64,000 nt of DNA from Halorhabdus salina (lineage in GTDB: Archaea; Halobacteriota; Halobacteria; Halobacteriales; Haloarculaceae). How positions within the stretch are numbered: position 1 is the stretch's first letter; each line of letters begins with the position of its first letter. The notes under the pieces are model-generated. The model did no database searches. It was given only the letters and a program-made list of their open reading frames with translations, and was not told the origin of the DNA. A program made the position numbers and the translations under genes. The DNA is taken from contig NZ_JACDNP010000009.1 of the NCBI RefSeq assembly GCF_013839425.1, positions 1-64,000 of the forward strand. Reading direction: 5' to 3'. Shown piece after piece: positions 27,722-38,593 of this stretch.

Positions 27722-28430
27722 TGTGTGGACGCCAATGGCTCAGTGCCACAAATTCGTTTCCCCTACTCGATTCTCGAACTCGCTACGAGCCAGCCTGATT
27801 CAGCGAGAGAACCCCGCCCGTGAGAGACGAGTGTCCCGACGCTCTGTCGGAACCGAGGGGTAAACAGGGTGGGAGTGAATCGCACAAGATCTGGTGAGAA
27901 ATTGTCACGTTACTGCTGGTCTTGAGTCTCCAACGTGTCGAGTCCCGCTTCTAACACCGTTGTGTATGCTTCTGACACCGATAGGCCGCGTTCTTCTGCA
28001 CATTCGAGAGACACGCCGACCTAACACCGTTCGCAAGACGCGGCGCGTCTTCTGTGCCCACGAGAACGTACGGTTCTCGGGACGTCAGAAACGTTCCTGA
28101 AGCGGCATGCGAGCAACGCAGACAGACTAATGGCATGGCCCGTGCCCTCGGAAACCTCCGGTTTCGGGGATGCTGAAAAGCCTTCGGCAACAGGATCAGC
28201 TCCGTCTCGGCAAAGACTGCAGGTTCGTGCTCGCGGACCCAGAGAATCTTCGGCGCGATGTCCGCTCGCACTCCAGAAATCTAACTCAATCCAGTCGCTA
28301 TTGCCACTGAGGCGTGTGATTTCTGGCATAGAACACCATCTACTCACACCGTCTCACTTTTTACGCTTCACTACACACCGCCACTCGTTCGGTGCCAGTC
28401 TTCAAGACACCTCCTGCCCAACGACCGACA
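27722..28430. other. 709-base hairpin-rich region without a clear gene
   Basis: I find no supported coding sequence. Three short perfect hairpins occur close together: 28036-28050 (arms AGACGC/GCGTCT), 28061-28079 (CGAGAAC/GTTCTCG) and 28151-28165 (GAAACC/GGTTTC). Clusters of palindromes like this often mark the ends of IS200/IS605-type elements or their non-coding derivatives in haloarchaea, but I cannot assign a family. The last ~50 bases must hold the promoter of the next gene. Confidence 0.35.
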
Positions 28431-29402
28431 ATGACGGGAGTTTCAGTCGGCCCACGCCTCCATGCCGGCTTTCAGAACCTTTCGCTCGCGCGCGATCGAC
28501 TCTACGGGGGGATCGGTCTCGCGATCGACGAGCCCCGACTCGTCCTCGACGCCGATCGCGCCGAAACCCTCGTCTGCTCCGATAGGGCGGTCGAACCATA
28601 CGCACGCAGGGCGATCGAGGCCCTGGACGTTCCGGGCGCAGCGATCACGGTCAGCCAGCGCTTCGACCGTCACACCGGCCTCGGGAGCGGGACGCGCCTC
28701 GCGCTCGCCGCGCTGGTCGCGATCGCCGACGCGTACGATCGGGAATCGGCCGTTCGGGACCGGGCCCCGGCACTCGGTCGTGGCGGCCGTAGCGGCGTCG
28801 GGATCGCTACCTTTCTCGATGGTGGGTTCGTGATCGACGGCGGCCACCCGACCGAGCGCTTCACCCACAGCCCGCCCGAGACGGGAGCCTGGACGACGCC
28901 GCCGGTCGTCGCTCGCCACGACGTGCCCGAGACGTGGCGGTTCGTCCTCGTCACGCCGGCGGGTGAGACGGGTCGGAGTGACGAACGCGAGGACGAAAGC
29001 ATGCGAACCGCTGTCGAACGGGCCGATCCCGGGATCGCCGACGAGATTGCTCCGTTGCTGACCCAGCGCTTGCTCCCCGCGATCGCTGAAGGCGACCGGG
29101 CCACGTTCGGGGCAGCGATCTCGCGCCTGGGTCGCCTCAACGGTGCCTGGTACGCCGACGAACAGGGTGGTGTCTACCGACCGCCCGCAGGCCAGTTGAT
29201 CGAGCACCTCTCGGGGGTGCCCGCGGTCGACGGCGTCACCCAGTCCTCCTGGGGCCCGACGGTCTACGCGATCACGGGGGCAGAGCGGAGCGATAGTGTC
29301 CGTGAGGCGGCCGTCGAGGCACTTGACGCGGCCGGCGTCGACGGCACGGTTCGCGTCGTCTCGCCGGACAACGAGGGGTATCGACTCGAATCTGGCGAGT
29401 GA
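28431..29402 (+). CDS. Beta-RFA-P synthase-like GHMP-family protein
   Basis: A 323-residue protein of the beta-ribofuranosylaminobenzene 5'-phosphate synthase family, within the GHMP kinase fold. The N-terminus RLHAGFQNLSLARDRLYGGI and the glycine/serine loop HTGLGSGTRLALA (about 80-92) are typical. In methanogens this enzyme starts the methanopterin pathway; haloarchaea make folate-type cofactors, so the haloarchaeal role may differ. The ATG at 28431 gives the canonical MTGVSVGPRLHAG start. Confidence 0.85.
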   Translation: MTGVSVGPRLHAGFQNLSLARDRLYGGIGLAIDEPRLVLDADRAETLVCSDRAVEPYARRAIEALDVPGAAITVSQRFDRHTGLGSGTRLALAALVAIADAYDRESAVRDRAPALGRGGRSGVGIATFLDGGFVIDGGHPTERFTHSPPETGAWTTPPVVARHDVPETWRFVLVTPAGETGRSDEREDESMRTAVERADPGIADEIAPLLTQRLLPAIAEGDRATFGAAISRLGRLNGAWYADEQGGVYRPPAGQLIEHLSGVPAVDGVTQSSWGPTVYAITGAERSDSVREAAVEALDAAGVDGTVRVVSPDNEGYRLESGE

Positions 29403-29462
29403 TACCGCCAGCTACGCGCCCCATACCGTCAACACTGGCTAGCCCGGAGGGGCCCCAATCTG

Positions 29463-30470
29463 TCATTCTGAACCGTTGCCGTCGAGGTGCTCGGTCAGGA
29501 ATCGTCGCTGTTTCGGGAGCGTCTGCTCACGCCAGTCCGGGTTGTCGATCATGCCGTGCCCGGCGTCGTCGCCGGTGAGTACTTCGACCGTCACGCCTGC
29601 GTCCCGGTAAGCGTCGGCGAGGACCTCCGTCGAGCGATACGGAACGACGCCGTCCGCCGTTCCGTGGACCAGCAATGCCGGCGGATCACCGCCGTCGACG
29701 TGCGTGACCGGTGATCCCTCCCGGAGCGTTTGTGCGTCCGCCTCGGGGCCGAAGAACGCGGCGACCAGTGGATTGTCCCCGGTACCGGATTCGGTGAAGT
29801 CGTAGGGGCCACTGTAGCCCACCAGCGCGTCGACGGCGACCGGAACGTCCGGATGAAAGGCGGCGGGCTGGAACGACTCGTGATCCGGGGCGACAGCGAC
29901 GAGTGCCGCGAGGTGTGCCCCGGCGGAGTACCCCGCTAGCGCGCCACGTTCCGGGTCGATTCCGTGGGCGTCGGCGTTGGCCCGGAGCCACTTCACGGCC
30001 GCGACGACGTCCCGGACGGCCGCGGGATACTGTTTCTCCTGGGCCAGCCGGTATTGGACGTCCGCGACGACGAACCCGGCATCGACCAGCTCGTCGAACA
30101 TCGGTCGGTACCCCTTGTCGCCGCCGATCCAGCCCCCGCCGTGGGCGAAGATCACGAATGGTCTCTCAGCACCGCCCGGGGGCGAGTAAAGATCAAGTTC
30201 GAGCGTCCGCTCGGGCGTTTCCCTGAACGGCACGTCCGTCTGTCGGTCGATGTCGGCGCTGGTCGTGGTCGTCTCGGCGCGGTCAGTTTCGGATGGGGGA
30301 TCGTCCGTCGTCGTGGCCGGAGACTCCTCGTCACTTCGGGTCGGCCGATCGTTGGTCGTCGCTGGCGGCGGGTCCGTCGTCTCGGCTGGCCCCTCCGTGC
30401 CCGTGCAACCGGCGACGGCGGCCGTCAGACTCGCCAACACGGCCCGGCGCGACCAGCGATGGGCTGTCAT
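29463..30470 (-). CDS. Esterase/lipase-like alpha/beta hydrolase, Tat lipoprotein
   Basis: 335 residues. The signal MTAHRWSRRAVLASLTAA, ending in a lipobox VAGC, indicates Tat export and lipid anchoring. A Thr/Asp/Pro linker follows. The catalytic domain is of the hormone-sensitive-lipase type: HGGGW oxyanion motif, nucleophile GYSAGA, Asp in HGTADGVVP and His near GDDAGHGM. It probably hydrolyses esters outside the cell. The ATG at 30470 was chosen for the signal peptide; the frame extends further upstream without one. Confidence 0.88.
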   Translation of the reverse strand: MTAHRWSRRAVLASLTAAVAGCTGTEGPAETTDPPPATTNDRPTRSDEESPATTTDDPPSETDRAETTTTSADIDRQTDVPFRETPERTLELDLYSPPGGAERPFVIFAHGGGWIGGDKGYRPMFDELVDAGFVVADVQYRLAQEKQYPAAVRDVVAAVKWLRANADAHGIDPERGALAGYSAGAHLAALVAVAPDHESFQPAAFHPDVPVAVDALVGYSGPYDFTESGTGDNPLVAAFFGPEADAQTLREGSPVTHVDGGDPPALLVHGTADGVVPYRSTEVLADAYRDAGVTVEVLTGDDAGHGMIDNPDWREQTLPKQRRFLTEHLDGNGSE

Positions 30471-30546
30471 ACGTCTCGTCTCTGGCGAGAGCCACAAAAA
30501 GACCGCTACTCTGGCTCGGGTGGGACTCGGCGCTGCCCACGCACGA

Positions 30547-32604
<2,058 letters not shown>

Positions 32605-32814
32605 AGTATGCCCAATTCAGGCTGGAGGGCTTTTACCGGTTCGCTTGGAGGTTAAACGGTACATGAAACGCACCCTATGGAAATTATCCTGGAGTTTATA
32701 TTAACAAACCGGAAGAGGCGAAGGTGTGTGTTGGTTCACAGAGTGTGGGTTGAAGAAAGGACTCTCCACCTCAACGCCGGAATTACTGAGTGGATTGGAT
32801 TCAAGTTACTAACT

Positions 32815-33729
32815 ATGCAGGATGAGAGTATCCACACTGATGCGGGGAATTTTCTGCGTCGTGTGGATGATAAAGATAGCTTCATACAGCTTTGTAGGGA
32901 GTATTTTGAAATCGCTATTGGCTATCGCAGACCCTCCGATGAAGAGCGAACACAGGCAAGTAAATGGCTAATCAAGGGAGGGTTCTTTGGTGAAGAAGTG
33001 ACACCTGAGAGGATTGTGAAGATTATGAAGTATCCATATTCCTTCAACAGACAGGAACACATTCAGACCATATATCAGTTTGAGTATATTATCTTTCAGA
33101 TTCTCGCTGAGGAAACCACTATTGTAGAGGGGCCGTACCTTCCGATGTTTCGGTACGAGATTCTAAAACAAAAATCGCTCGCGAAAGAATCACGGTATGA
33201 TACCGCTGTTCTTCGCCAATCAGCGTTTCTTGAGACTCTTTTCAAAATGAAGATGGGGAAATGGAAAGATAGTGAGGGGAATTTTCTCAATTGGGAGTTG
33301 TGTGTCGCTTGTGTCTATCGGGGAGAGAATTTGATAACTGAAGACATGAAAGATTCCCTACGGATAATGGCCTCTGTTCGGAACAGGTACGCCCATGATT
33401 GGCGGCAGTATGCTATGAGAAAGGAAGCCGACAAGACGGAAATCAAAGAAGCATTTGTCTGTGGGCTGGGGGTGATCGCAGAAGTCGATTCCAAAGAACT
33501 CTCGCACACATACTCAGATTACACTTCAAAACACGTCTCAAAGCGACTCCCCATAACGTGGGCAGACAGGGAGAAATCAGAAATGACGGGTTCAGCTACA
33601 ACCACGGTCGGGATCACCTGCGATAGCTGTAGTCATGAATTCAAACCGCGTCATGAAGGATGGAAACGCTGTCCAAAATGTGACTCTTCTCACGACTATC
33701 TTGAACAATCCAGTACACCGGACGGTTAG
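32815..33729 (+). CDS. HEPN-motif protein with C-terminal zinc ribbon
   Basis: 304 residues from the ATG at 32815; the frame is open from 32677, but the earlier part looks non-conserved. A helical middle region contains VRNRYAHDW, giving an RxxxxH motif (Arg 189, His 194) of the kind found in HEPN ribonucleases. The C-terminus has a zinc ribbon with Cys 269, 272, 286 and 289. Codon use is AT-rich, unlike flanking core genes, indicating recent transfer. I do not recognise the family; RNA cleavage in defence is an inference from the motif and context. Confidence 0.65.
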   Translation: MQDESIHTDAGNFLRRVDDKDSFIQLCREYFEIAIGYRRPSDEERTQASKWLIKGGFFGEEVTPERIVKIMKYPYSFNRQEHIQTIYQFEYIIFQILAEETTIVEGPYLPMFRYEILKQKSLAKESRYDTAVLRQSAFLETLFKMKMGKWKDSEGNFLNWELCVACVYRGENLITEDMKDSLRIMASVRNRYAHDWRQYAMRKEADKTEIKEAFVCGLGVIAEVDSKELSHTYSDYTSKHVSKRLPITWADREKSEMTGSATTTVGITCDSCSHEFKPRHEGWKRCPKCDSSHDYLEQSSTPDG

Positions 33730-33847
33730 CTCAGGGTATCAGATATTCGCTGATGGGTTTTCCACTCACCAAGGGTAGGCTAAGAATCTACTTCTACATA
33801 CCGGTTGAAGACCGGCGTGACATGTTTGATAAGATGGGATGATACCC

Positions 33848-34426
33848 CTACCGCAGATGCTCAAGAATCTGTAGGATGCGGAATCCAAGCTCACCGTAGT
33901 CTTTCTCCGTCTCAGATGCCTTCTCTCGAAGTTTTTCCATCTTCTCAGTATAGCACTCGTTGATGACCAACTCCATTTCCATCCTCGTCTCTTCCTCAAA
34001 CTCGGATTCCAAGGCGTTCAGTCCGCCCAGCAAATATTCCTCATCAGAATTTCCGGGGACAATCGGACTCCATAGTTGAAACACATAGGAATCAGCGGAG
34101 TCAAAGAGTTCAGTCACGTAGTTCCAGTCTGAATTGAATTTCCGCCAAAGGCGCTCTAAGGAATGTTGATAGTCACTATTGCCGTATTCAGCCCACCTGT
34201 CGGTATCAGGTGTCCCGGAATAATGCAGCCCATTCAGGTGGGTCACAACTTCGCAGGTGTAGACCGCTTGTTCCCCTTCATCTGTATTATCTACCCCTAT
34301 CACGTCAATTTCCGATTGGTCGCCTTCAGCCTGAGTACGCTGATTATACATCACCAACTCGCACTCTTCTATTAGCCTCAGGTACGCTCCAACAAGGAGT
34401 TCGCCAGATTCAGGCTGTTTGGTCAT
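33848..34426 (-). CDS. Unknown protein, possibly restriction-nuclease-like
   Basis: 192 residues, acidic, in AT-rich DNA. A segment reading QSEIDVIGVDN, then VYTCEVVTHL (Asp 41, Glu 59), preceded by a helix with two Glu residues (20-21), resembles the core of PD-(D/E)xK nucleases. The usual Lys is absent at the third position (EVV), so activity is uncertain. A C-terminal charged helix follows. It is divergent from the 34486 gene (59 bases apart) and convergent with the 32815 gene. The function is not recognised. Confidence 0.5.
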   Translation of the reverse strand: MTKQPESGELLVGAYLRLIEECELVMYNQRTQAEGDQSEIDVIGVDNTDEGEQAVYTCEVVTHLNGLHYSGTPDTDRWAEYGNSDYQHSLERLWRKFNSDWNYVTELFDSADSYVFQLWSPIVPGNSDEEYLLGGLNALESEFEEETRMEMELVINECYTEKMEKLREKASETEKDYGELGFRILQILEHLR

Positions 34427-34485
34427 AGTTCACTAACCTGTTTTTCCAACATAAACCACATTACCGTGCCATTTGATTTCAAGCT

Positions 34486-35127
34486 ATGGGAACTTATGAC
34501 GTAATGCAGGTTTGTATGAATGGCCACAAAATCACTCATTCCTATGTTGAAAATCCTGAATTTCGGCAGTCCGCTTGTGATCAATGTGGTGCTGATACTA
34601 TCCACAAATGTCCTGAGTGTGGTGAGCCAATCAGGGGAAAATACCTTGTGGAAGGGGTAGCGTCAGTGGGTGGCCCCGACCCGCCCGAACATTGTCATGA
34701 GTGTGGTGATCCGTATCCCTGGGAAGATGAAGCCGACCAATTCGCGGAGGTTGATGCATCTGTGCTTGATGATGAACTCGCGGAACGGTGTCTATCTGAA
34801 TATGAATCGGGCCATTACCAAAGCGCGGTTAGAACAGCTTTCACCGTGCTTGAAGGTCGGGTTCGGGACAAGGGTGGATTCCCTCAAGGACTCAGCGGAG
34901 CGAAGCTAATGCTTGAAGCGTTCAATGCAGATGAAGGGCCACTGTCGTTTGGTCAAACGGAAGGAGAACAGGATGGGGTGATGTTCCTCTATCGGGGTGC
35001 ATTCCAAGCTCTCCGGAATCCTGTAAGTCACCGATTCGTTGAAGACGTGGATGAAGACTACGCTCGTGACGCCATTCACACGGTGAATCTGCTACTCCGA
35101 CTCCTTGATGAGAACACCTCAGCATAG
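34486..35127 (+). CDS. DUF2321 zinc-ribbon protein fused to HEPN-like Ymh domain
   Basis: 213 residues. The first ~80 match the DUF2321 layout: MGTYDVMQVCMNGHKITHSY, Cys pairs at 31/34, 42/45 and 70/73, and the ending DPYPWED. The C-terminal ~120 residues resemble the TIGR02391 (Ymh) family, with FLYRGAFQALRNPVSH giving RxxxxH at Arg 177 and His 182, a HEPN-type motif. This is the second HEPN-like protein in the same 2.5-kb insert. Codon use is AT-rich. The partner and target are unknown. Confidence 0.7.
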   Translation: MGTYDVMQVCMNGHKITHSYVENPEFRQSACDQCGADTIHKCPECGEPIRGKYLVEGVASVGGPDPPEHCHECGDPYPWEDEADQFAEVDASVLDDELAERCLSEYESGHYQSAVRTAFTVLEGRVRDKGGFPQGLSGAKLMLEAFNADEGPLSFGQTEGEQDGVMFLYRGAFQALRNPVSHRFVEDVDEDYARDAIHTVNLLLRLLDENTSA

Positions 35128-35140
35128 TTCTTCTTCGTCG

Positions 35141-35232
35141 TTTCGCCGTCGGGACGGTCTGGCGAGAGGGGGCCGCCGGTGTCGCTCACAGTACATCCAA
35201 TTCGGGCTGGAAGACTTTTACGGGTTCGCTTG
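35141..35232 (-). repeat. uvrB 5'-end/promoter repeat, copy 2 (orphan)
   Basis: About 88% identical to 32556-32647. The copy keeps the GTG start and codes for about 12 UvrB-like residues (starting [12 protein letters not shown]), then diverges into the insert. It lies next to the native downstream neighbour of the 35283 gene, so it is probably the original uvrB 5' end left behind when the insert arrived with its own replacement. Confidence 0.8.
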
Positions 35233-35282
35233 CGACCACTGTCGCCGCCGCTCGTGAGGGCCCGGATACAATCGTGTCGGCG

Positions 35283-36968
35283 TCAGCTATCGTCATTCTC
35301 GACCCAGATCGGCCCCGCCCACGCCATGCCGTCGTCGGCCTGTTTCAGGCGAACGTAGTAGACATCGGCGTCTGTCCCGCGAGCCTCGTCCCAGGTCATC
35401 CCCGTGATCGGCATCTCGTCGATCCAGGACGCCTCGACGGTGTAAGTATCGAGATCGGCCTCCGGATTGGCCGTCCCCTCGAAGACGCGCCAATCCTCGT
35501 TGTTCTTGACGATCGTCACGCGTTCGATTGGGGCTGTTCCGGCCGCCGTGATAGACACCTGCAGCTCGGCTGTTTCGCCCTCGACGGTGACGGTACTGTC
35601 CGAATCGGCGACATGCGTGTCGTTGATCTCGAATTCGACGCGAATACGATGGGGCTGGCTTGTCCCGTAGACCTGCCGGTCGCGAAGGCTCTCGAAGACC
35701 GTTTCCCGGGTGAGTTCTGACGCATAGATGCCCACGAGCCCGCCGGGGTAGCTCGGTTCGTTCCAGATCCGCCAGATCAGTCCCCAGCCGAGCCCCTTCT
35801 CGCGCCACTCTTTCAGGGAGGGGAGGTGGGCGTCGGCGTGTAACAGCGAGTGGCCTGGCCGGGCGTCGTGGTAGTCCGCCGAGGCCATGAGTCCGACCTG
35901 ATGCCCCATCTCCAGGGCGTCCTGGACGTGGTGGCCCGGGCGCTCGGCCTCGCCATGGCCCATCTCGATGGGGTGGTCGTTGCCCTCCCAGGCCGGGCGT
36001 TCGCTGTTGCCCCACTGGGAGTAGATCTCCACCAGTGGGGCCACTTCGTCGTCGTAGTCAGTGGCGTCGAAATCGAAGGGGTAGGAAGATTCAGCCGTAT
36101 GGTGGGGCGCAGCGACCGCTCGACCCTCGCCCCGGTCGTTGAACTCCCGCAAGCGATCGAACAGTTTCTCGTAGGTGTCGCTCTCCTCGCTGATCGAGTC
36201 GAACAGTTCGGCCTCCTCGATACAGTCGAAGTAGACGTTGACGTGCCCGCCAACGGTGGGCTGTTGGGTCCACTCGTACCCCAGTAAGGGCAGAAATTGG
36301 CCTTCGTCGGTGAACTCCCGGACGATTTCTTTCATTCGTGGGAAATACTGCCGTTCCATCCGGCGGCGCTGGAGCCGTGGCGGGATGAAAAACCCCATCG
36401 TATCGTGATCGGCGTAGGCGACCACGTCCAGATCCATCACGTCACGGCCAAAGCGCAATCCTTGCCCGGGCGACCCACAGCCATCGGAGAACTGCGAGTG
36501 CAGGTGGAGGTCACCCCAGAACAGTCGCCGATCCGGGTCGCCCTCGGTGACGCGCACGGGGTTCGAGACGAACCGTTCCCCGGTCCCGTCATGGGTGAAC
36601 GTGAGGTACTGGATCCCAGGGGTTTCGAATGCAATGCCGTCGACGGTCGTGAGTCCGCCGTTGCGCGCCGGAAACGTAATCTGGTCGGGACGGGTCGCCG
36701 CGTCGTCGGTCGACTCGACCACGAAGGTCCCTCGGAAGTCGTCGACCAGGCGTTCACATTGATCCCAGGCCTGGAGTGTAAGCGTCAGTTGCTCGTCCGT
36801 GGTAGCGTCCGACGGCAATATCGCGTGTGCCTCGGTGAACTCCTGGCGTCGGTTCGCCAGTAGTCGCCGGATCGACGGGCGCTGACGGGCCATCGACCCC
36901 AGGGCCATTTTCGCCTTATAGGCCATTCCCTCGGCCGGGGAGACGTCGTCCCCGTCGTTCGTCGCCAT
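35283..36968 (-). CDS. DUF3604 / PHP-like metal-dependent hydrolase
   Basis: 561 residues. The metal-binding start is LFWGDLHLHSQFSDG (about 150-165), with YADHDTMGFF further on and later HHTAESS, EMGHQVGLMASADYHDA and similar His-rich blocks, as in DUF3604 proteins related to PHP phosphoesterases. The C-terminal ~130 residues form a beta domain. Start ATG 36968 was chosen; a GTG two codons upstream is possible. The physiological substrate is unknown. It lies just upstream of the displaced uvrB 5' end. Confidence 0.82.
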   Translation of the reverse strand: MATNDGDDVSPAEGMAYKAKMALGSMARQRPSIRRLLANRRQEFTEAHAILPSDATTDEQLTLTLQAWDQCERLVDDFRGTFVVESTDDAATRPDQITFPARNGGLTTVDGIAFETPGIQYLTFTHDGTGERFVSNPVRVTEGDPDRRLFWGDLHLHSQFSDGCGSPGQGLRFGRDVMDLDVVAYADHDTMGFFIPPRLQRRRMERQYFPRMKEIVREFTDEGQFLPLLGYEWTQQPTVGGHVNVYFDCIEEAELFDSISEESDTYEKLFDRLREFNDRGEGRAVAAPHHTAESSYPFDFDATDYDDEVAPLVEIYSQWGNSERPAWEGNDHPIEMGHGEAERPGHHVQDALEMGHQVGLMASADYHDARPGHSLLHADAHLPSLKEWREKGLGWGLIWRIWNEPSYPGGLVGIYASELTRETVFESLRDRQVYGTSQPHRIRVEFEINDTHVADSDSTVTVEGETAELQVSITAAGTAPIERVTIVKNNEDWRVFEGTANPEADLDTYTVEASWIDEMPITGMTWDEARGTDADVYYVRLKQADDGMAWAGPIWVENDDS

Positions 36969-37029
36969 ACACACGAGATACGCCGTGGGCGAATAAAACG
37001 AGGGGCTGGTTCACCCACCCGTCGAGCGG

Positions 37030-38067
37030 TCACTCGTCGACGAATTCCTCGACGCCGTCCAGATCGAGGACGTATGCAGGACCGAAGGCCGTTGCCGGCG
37101 TCTGGTAGCCGGTCAGGTCCGTGTCCGAGCCAATCCGTTCGAGCGCCGTTGTCGCTGCATCGATCGTCAACGCGTACGTTTCGGGTGTTTCCAGTCGCGA
37201 CGTGACGGTTCGGTCGCCATCAGTCGCCTCTCCCCAGACGGAGACCCGATCGCGTTGCCGTACGCGCTCGGACGGCCCGGTGACGAGCGCCCGGGCGAGT
37301 GCCTGCAACCCACGCTTTACCGTGGGGATCGCCAGCAGCGGTGACACATAGGAACTCGTCCGGAGCAGGTACTCGGCGTACTCGGGGGCGGTCAGATACA
37401 CCTCGATGGTCTCGATGCCGGTCGAATAGTATGCCGTCGAGACGTCACCCATCGGCGCGCTGACAGCGTGTGTCGGCCCCGTTCCGAAGTCGATGGGTCG
37501 CGTTCTCGATCCCGGGGGTTCCGACTTGAGTGCCCCTCCCCTCCGAATCATCCCGCCTGCATCAACCTGGTCGAGGGCAGTCGCCAGCGTCCCTCCGGAG
37601 ACCGATCCCGGCGTGTCTATCCCCAGTCTGAGTTGCGTCGCACTCGGCAGTCTGTCGTGGAGATGAGCGGCCAGACAGTCAGTCGGAACGACGTCGAAGC
37701 CGATCCCCGGAAGGAGACAGACGTCCGCCTCTTCGGCGTCCCGGTCGCGCTCTGCCAGTGCCTCGAAGACGGGGATCTCGCCAGTGATGTCGAGATAGTG
37801 CGTCCCGGTTGCCAGACAGGCCTCGACCATCGGGTCGGCGGTTTTGCTGAAGGGGCCGGCACAGTTGAGGACAGTGTCGATCCCATCGAGATGGCTCCGG
37901 GCGTCCTTGAGGGGGAAGACGCAGGAGTCGACACCCAACTGGAAGGCGAGTCCGCGGGTCTTCGTCCCGTTGCGCCCGGCGAGGACGACGTCGAGGCCTC
38001 GATCGACTGCTTCCCGGGCGATGAGTTCGCCCGTGTACCCGTAGGCCCCGTAGATGAGTGCGGTCAT
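37030..38067 (-). CDS. Saccharopine dehydrogenase-like oxidoreductase
   Basis: 345 residues. The N-terminal NAD(P)-binding motif GAYGYTG (7-13) is followed by a Rossmann fold (LNCAGPFSKTADPMVEACLA). It resembles the saccharopine dehydrogenase NADP-binding family of uncharacterised or trans-acting enoyl-reductase-like proteins. The C-terminal half is less conserved. The substrate is unknown; a lipid or isoprenoid role is only a guess. The gene starts about 110 bases from the left copy of a 34-bp repeat. Confidence 0.8.
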   Translation of the reverse strand: MTALIYGAYGYTGELIAREAVDRGLDVVLAGRNGTKTRGLAFQLGVDSCVFPLKDARSHLDGIDTVLNCAGPFSKTADPMVEACLATGTHYLDITGEIPVFEALAERDRDAEEADVCLLPGIGFDVVPTDCLAAHLHDRLPSATQLRLGIDTPGSVSGGTLATALDQVDAGGMIRRGGALKSEPPGSRTRPIDFGTGPTHAVSAPMGDVSTAYYSTGIETIEVYLTAPEYAEYLLRTSSYVSPLLAIPTVKRGLQALARALVTGPSERVRQRDRVSVWGEATDGDRTVTSRLETPETYALTIDAATTALERIGSDTDLTGYQTPATAFGPAYVLDLDGVEEFVDE

Positions 38068-38179
38068 ATTCAGATATCGGGCTCAGTTGACAAAAGAATG
38101 CGTGCTCACACTCTGTGAGAGCTGAGACGAGCCGCCAGGGTTTCCGGATGCCGGACCGTGGTCGGTCTTTGGCGTCCGA

Positions 38180-38213
38180 TCAACAGACCGGCTTCGGGTT
38201 GACGCCCATCGAC
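38180..38213. repeat. 34-bp direct repeat, left copy
   Basis: Identical at all 34 bases to 39025-39058. The sequence equals the last 34 bases (stop codon included) of the rubrerythrin-like gene on the minus strand, but here no gene is attached. With its partner it brackets an 811-base segment carrying only the TumE-type toxin and its HTH partner, like a duplicated attachment site. Confidence 0.9.
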
Positions 38214-38245
38214 CCCATGGAACCGCTGGCCGTATCGTGAGGACG

Positions 38246-38277
38246 ACAACGTTTAACCTGTTGTGGTGGGTAACAAC
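38246..38277 (+). promoter_or_regulatory. Promoter/operator of the TumE-type module
   Basis: A TATA-like GTTTAACC at 38251-38258 lies about 28 bases before the toxin ATG. It is bracketed by ACAAC (38246-38250) and GTTGT (38260-38264); another ACAAC follows at 38273-38277. The half-sites suggest binding of the HTH partner and autorepression. Confidence 0.5.
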
Positions 38278-38281
38278 GGTC

Positions 38282-38593
38282 ATGGCCGGCGACGAGGAAA
38301 CAAAGTTGCTCGTCGACGTCACCAAGGATTTCGGCGACCGGTACGCGGAGATCTCCGCGTACGAGGTTCCGGAATCCGAGCGCTATCCCGACGGCGTCAA
38401 GTACGCGATGCAGTACGGCAATGCGGCCGGGGAAACGATCATTCGATACGACAACTTCCCCGATCATCCCGAGGTCGGCCGCCACCACAAGCATCGGGCT
38501 GACGGCACTGTCGAAGCGATCGAGTTCGAGGGATTGCGGGCGCTGTACGAGCGATTCAAGTCAGAGGTGATAAAACATGGTCACGACTGGTAA
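38282..38593 (+). CDS. tumE: TumE-family toxin (DUF6516-like)
   Basis: 103 residues. It has the family pattern YAMQYGNAAGETIIRYDN followed by HHKHRADG and a C-terminal helix ALYERFKSEV. TumE proteins are toxins in type II-like modules with an HTH partner, widespread in archaea and cyanobacteria. The gene overlaps the partner by 17 bases, so translation is coupled. It is leaderless by position of the TATA box. The biochemical target is not known to me. Confidence 0.78.
   Translation: MAGDEETKLLVDVTKDFGDRYAEISAYEVPESERYPDGVKYAMQYGNAAGETIIRYDNFPDHPEVGRHHKHRADGTVEAIEFEGLRALYERFKSEVIKHGHDW

Noticed and set aside
28021-28347. 108-codon minus-strand frame in the hairpin-rich region
   Set aside because: Its translation runs through three palindromes and shows no domain; it may be part of an insertion-element end but is not supported as a gene.
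38180-38494. Minus-strand frame ending in the same GVNPKPVC tail as the rubrerythrin-like protein
   Set aside because: The shared tail is only the duplicated 34-bp repeat; the rest is antisense to the TumE gene.
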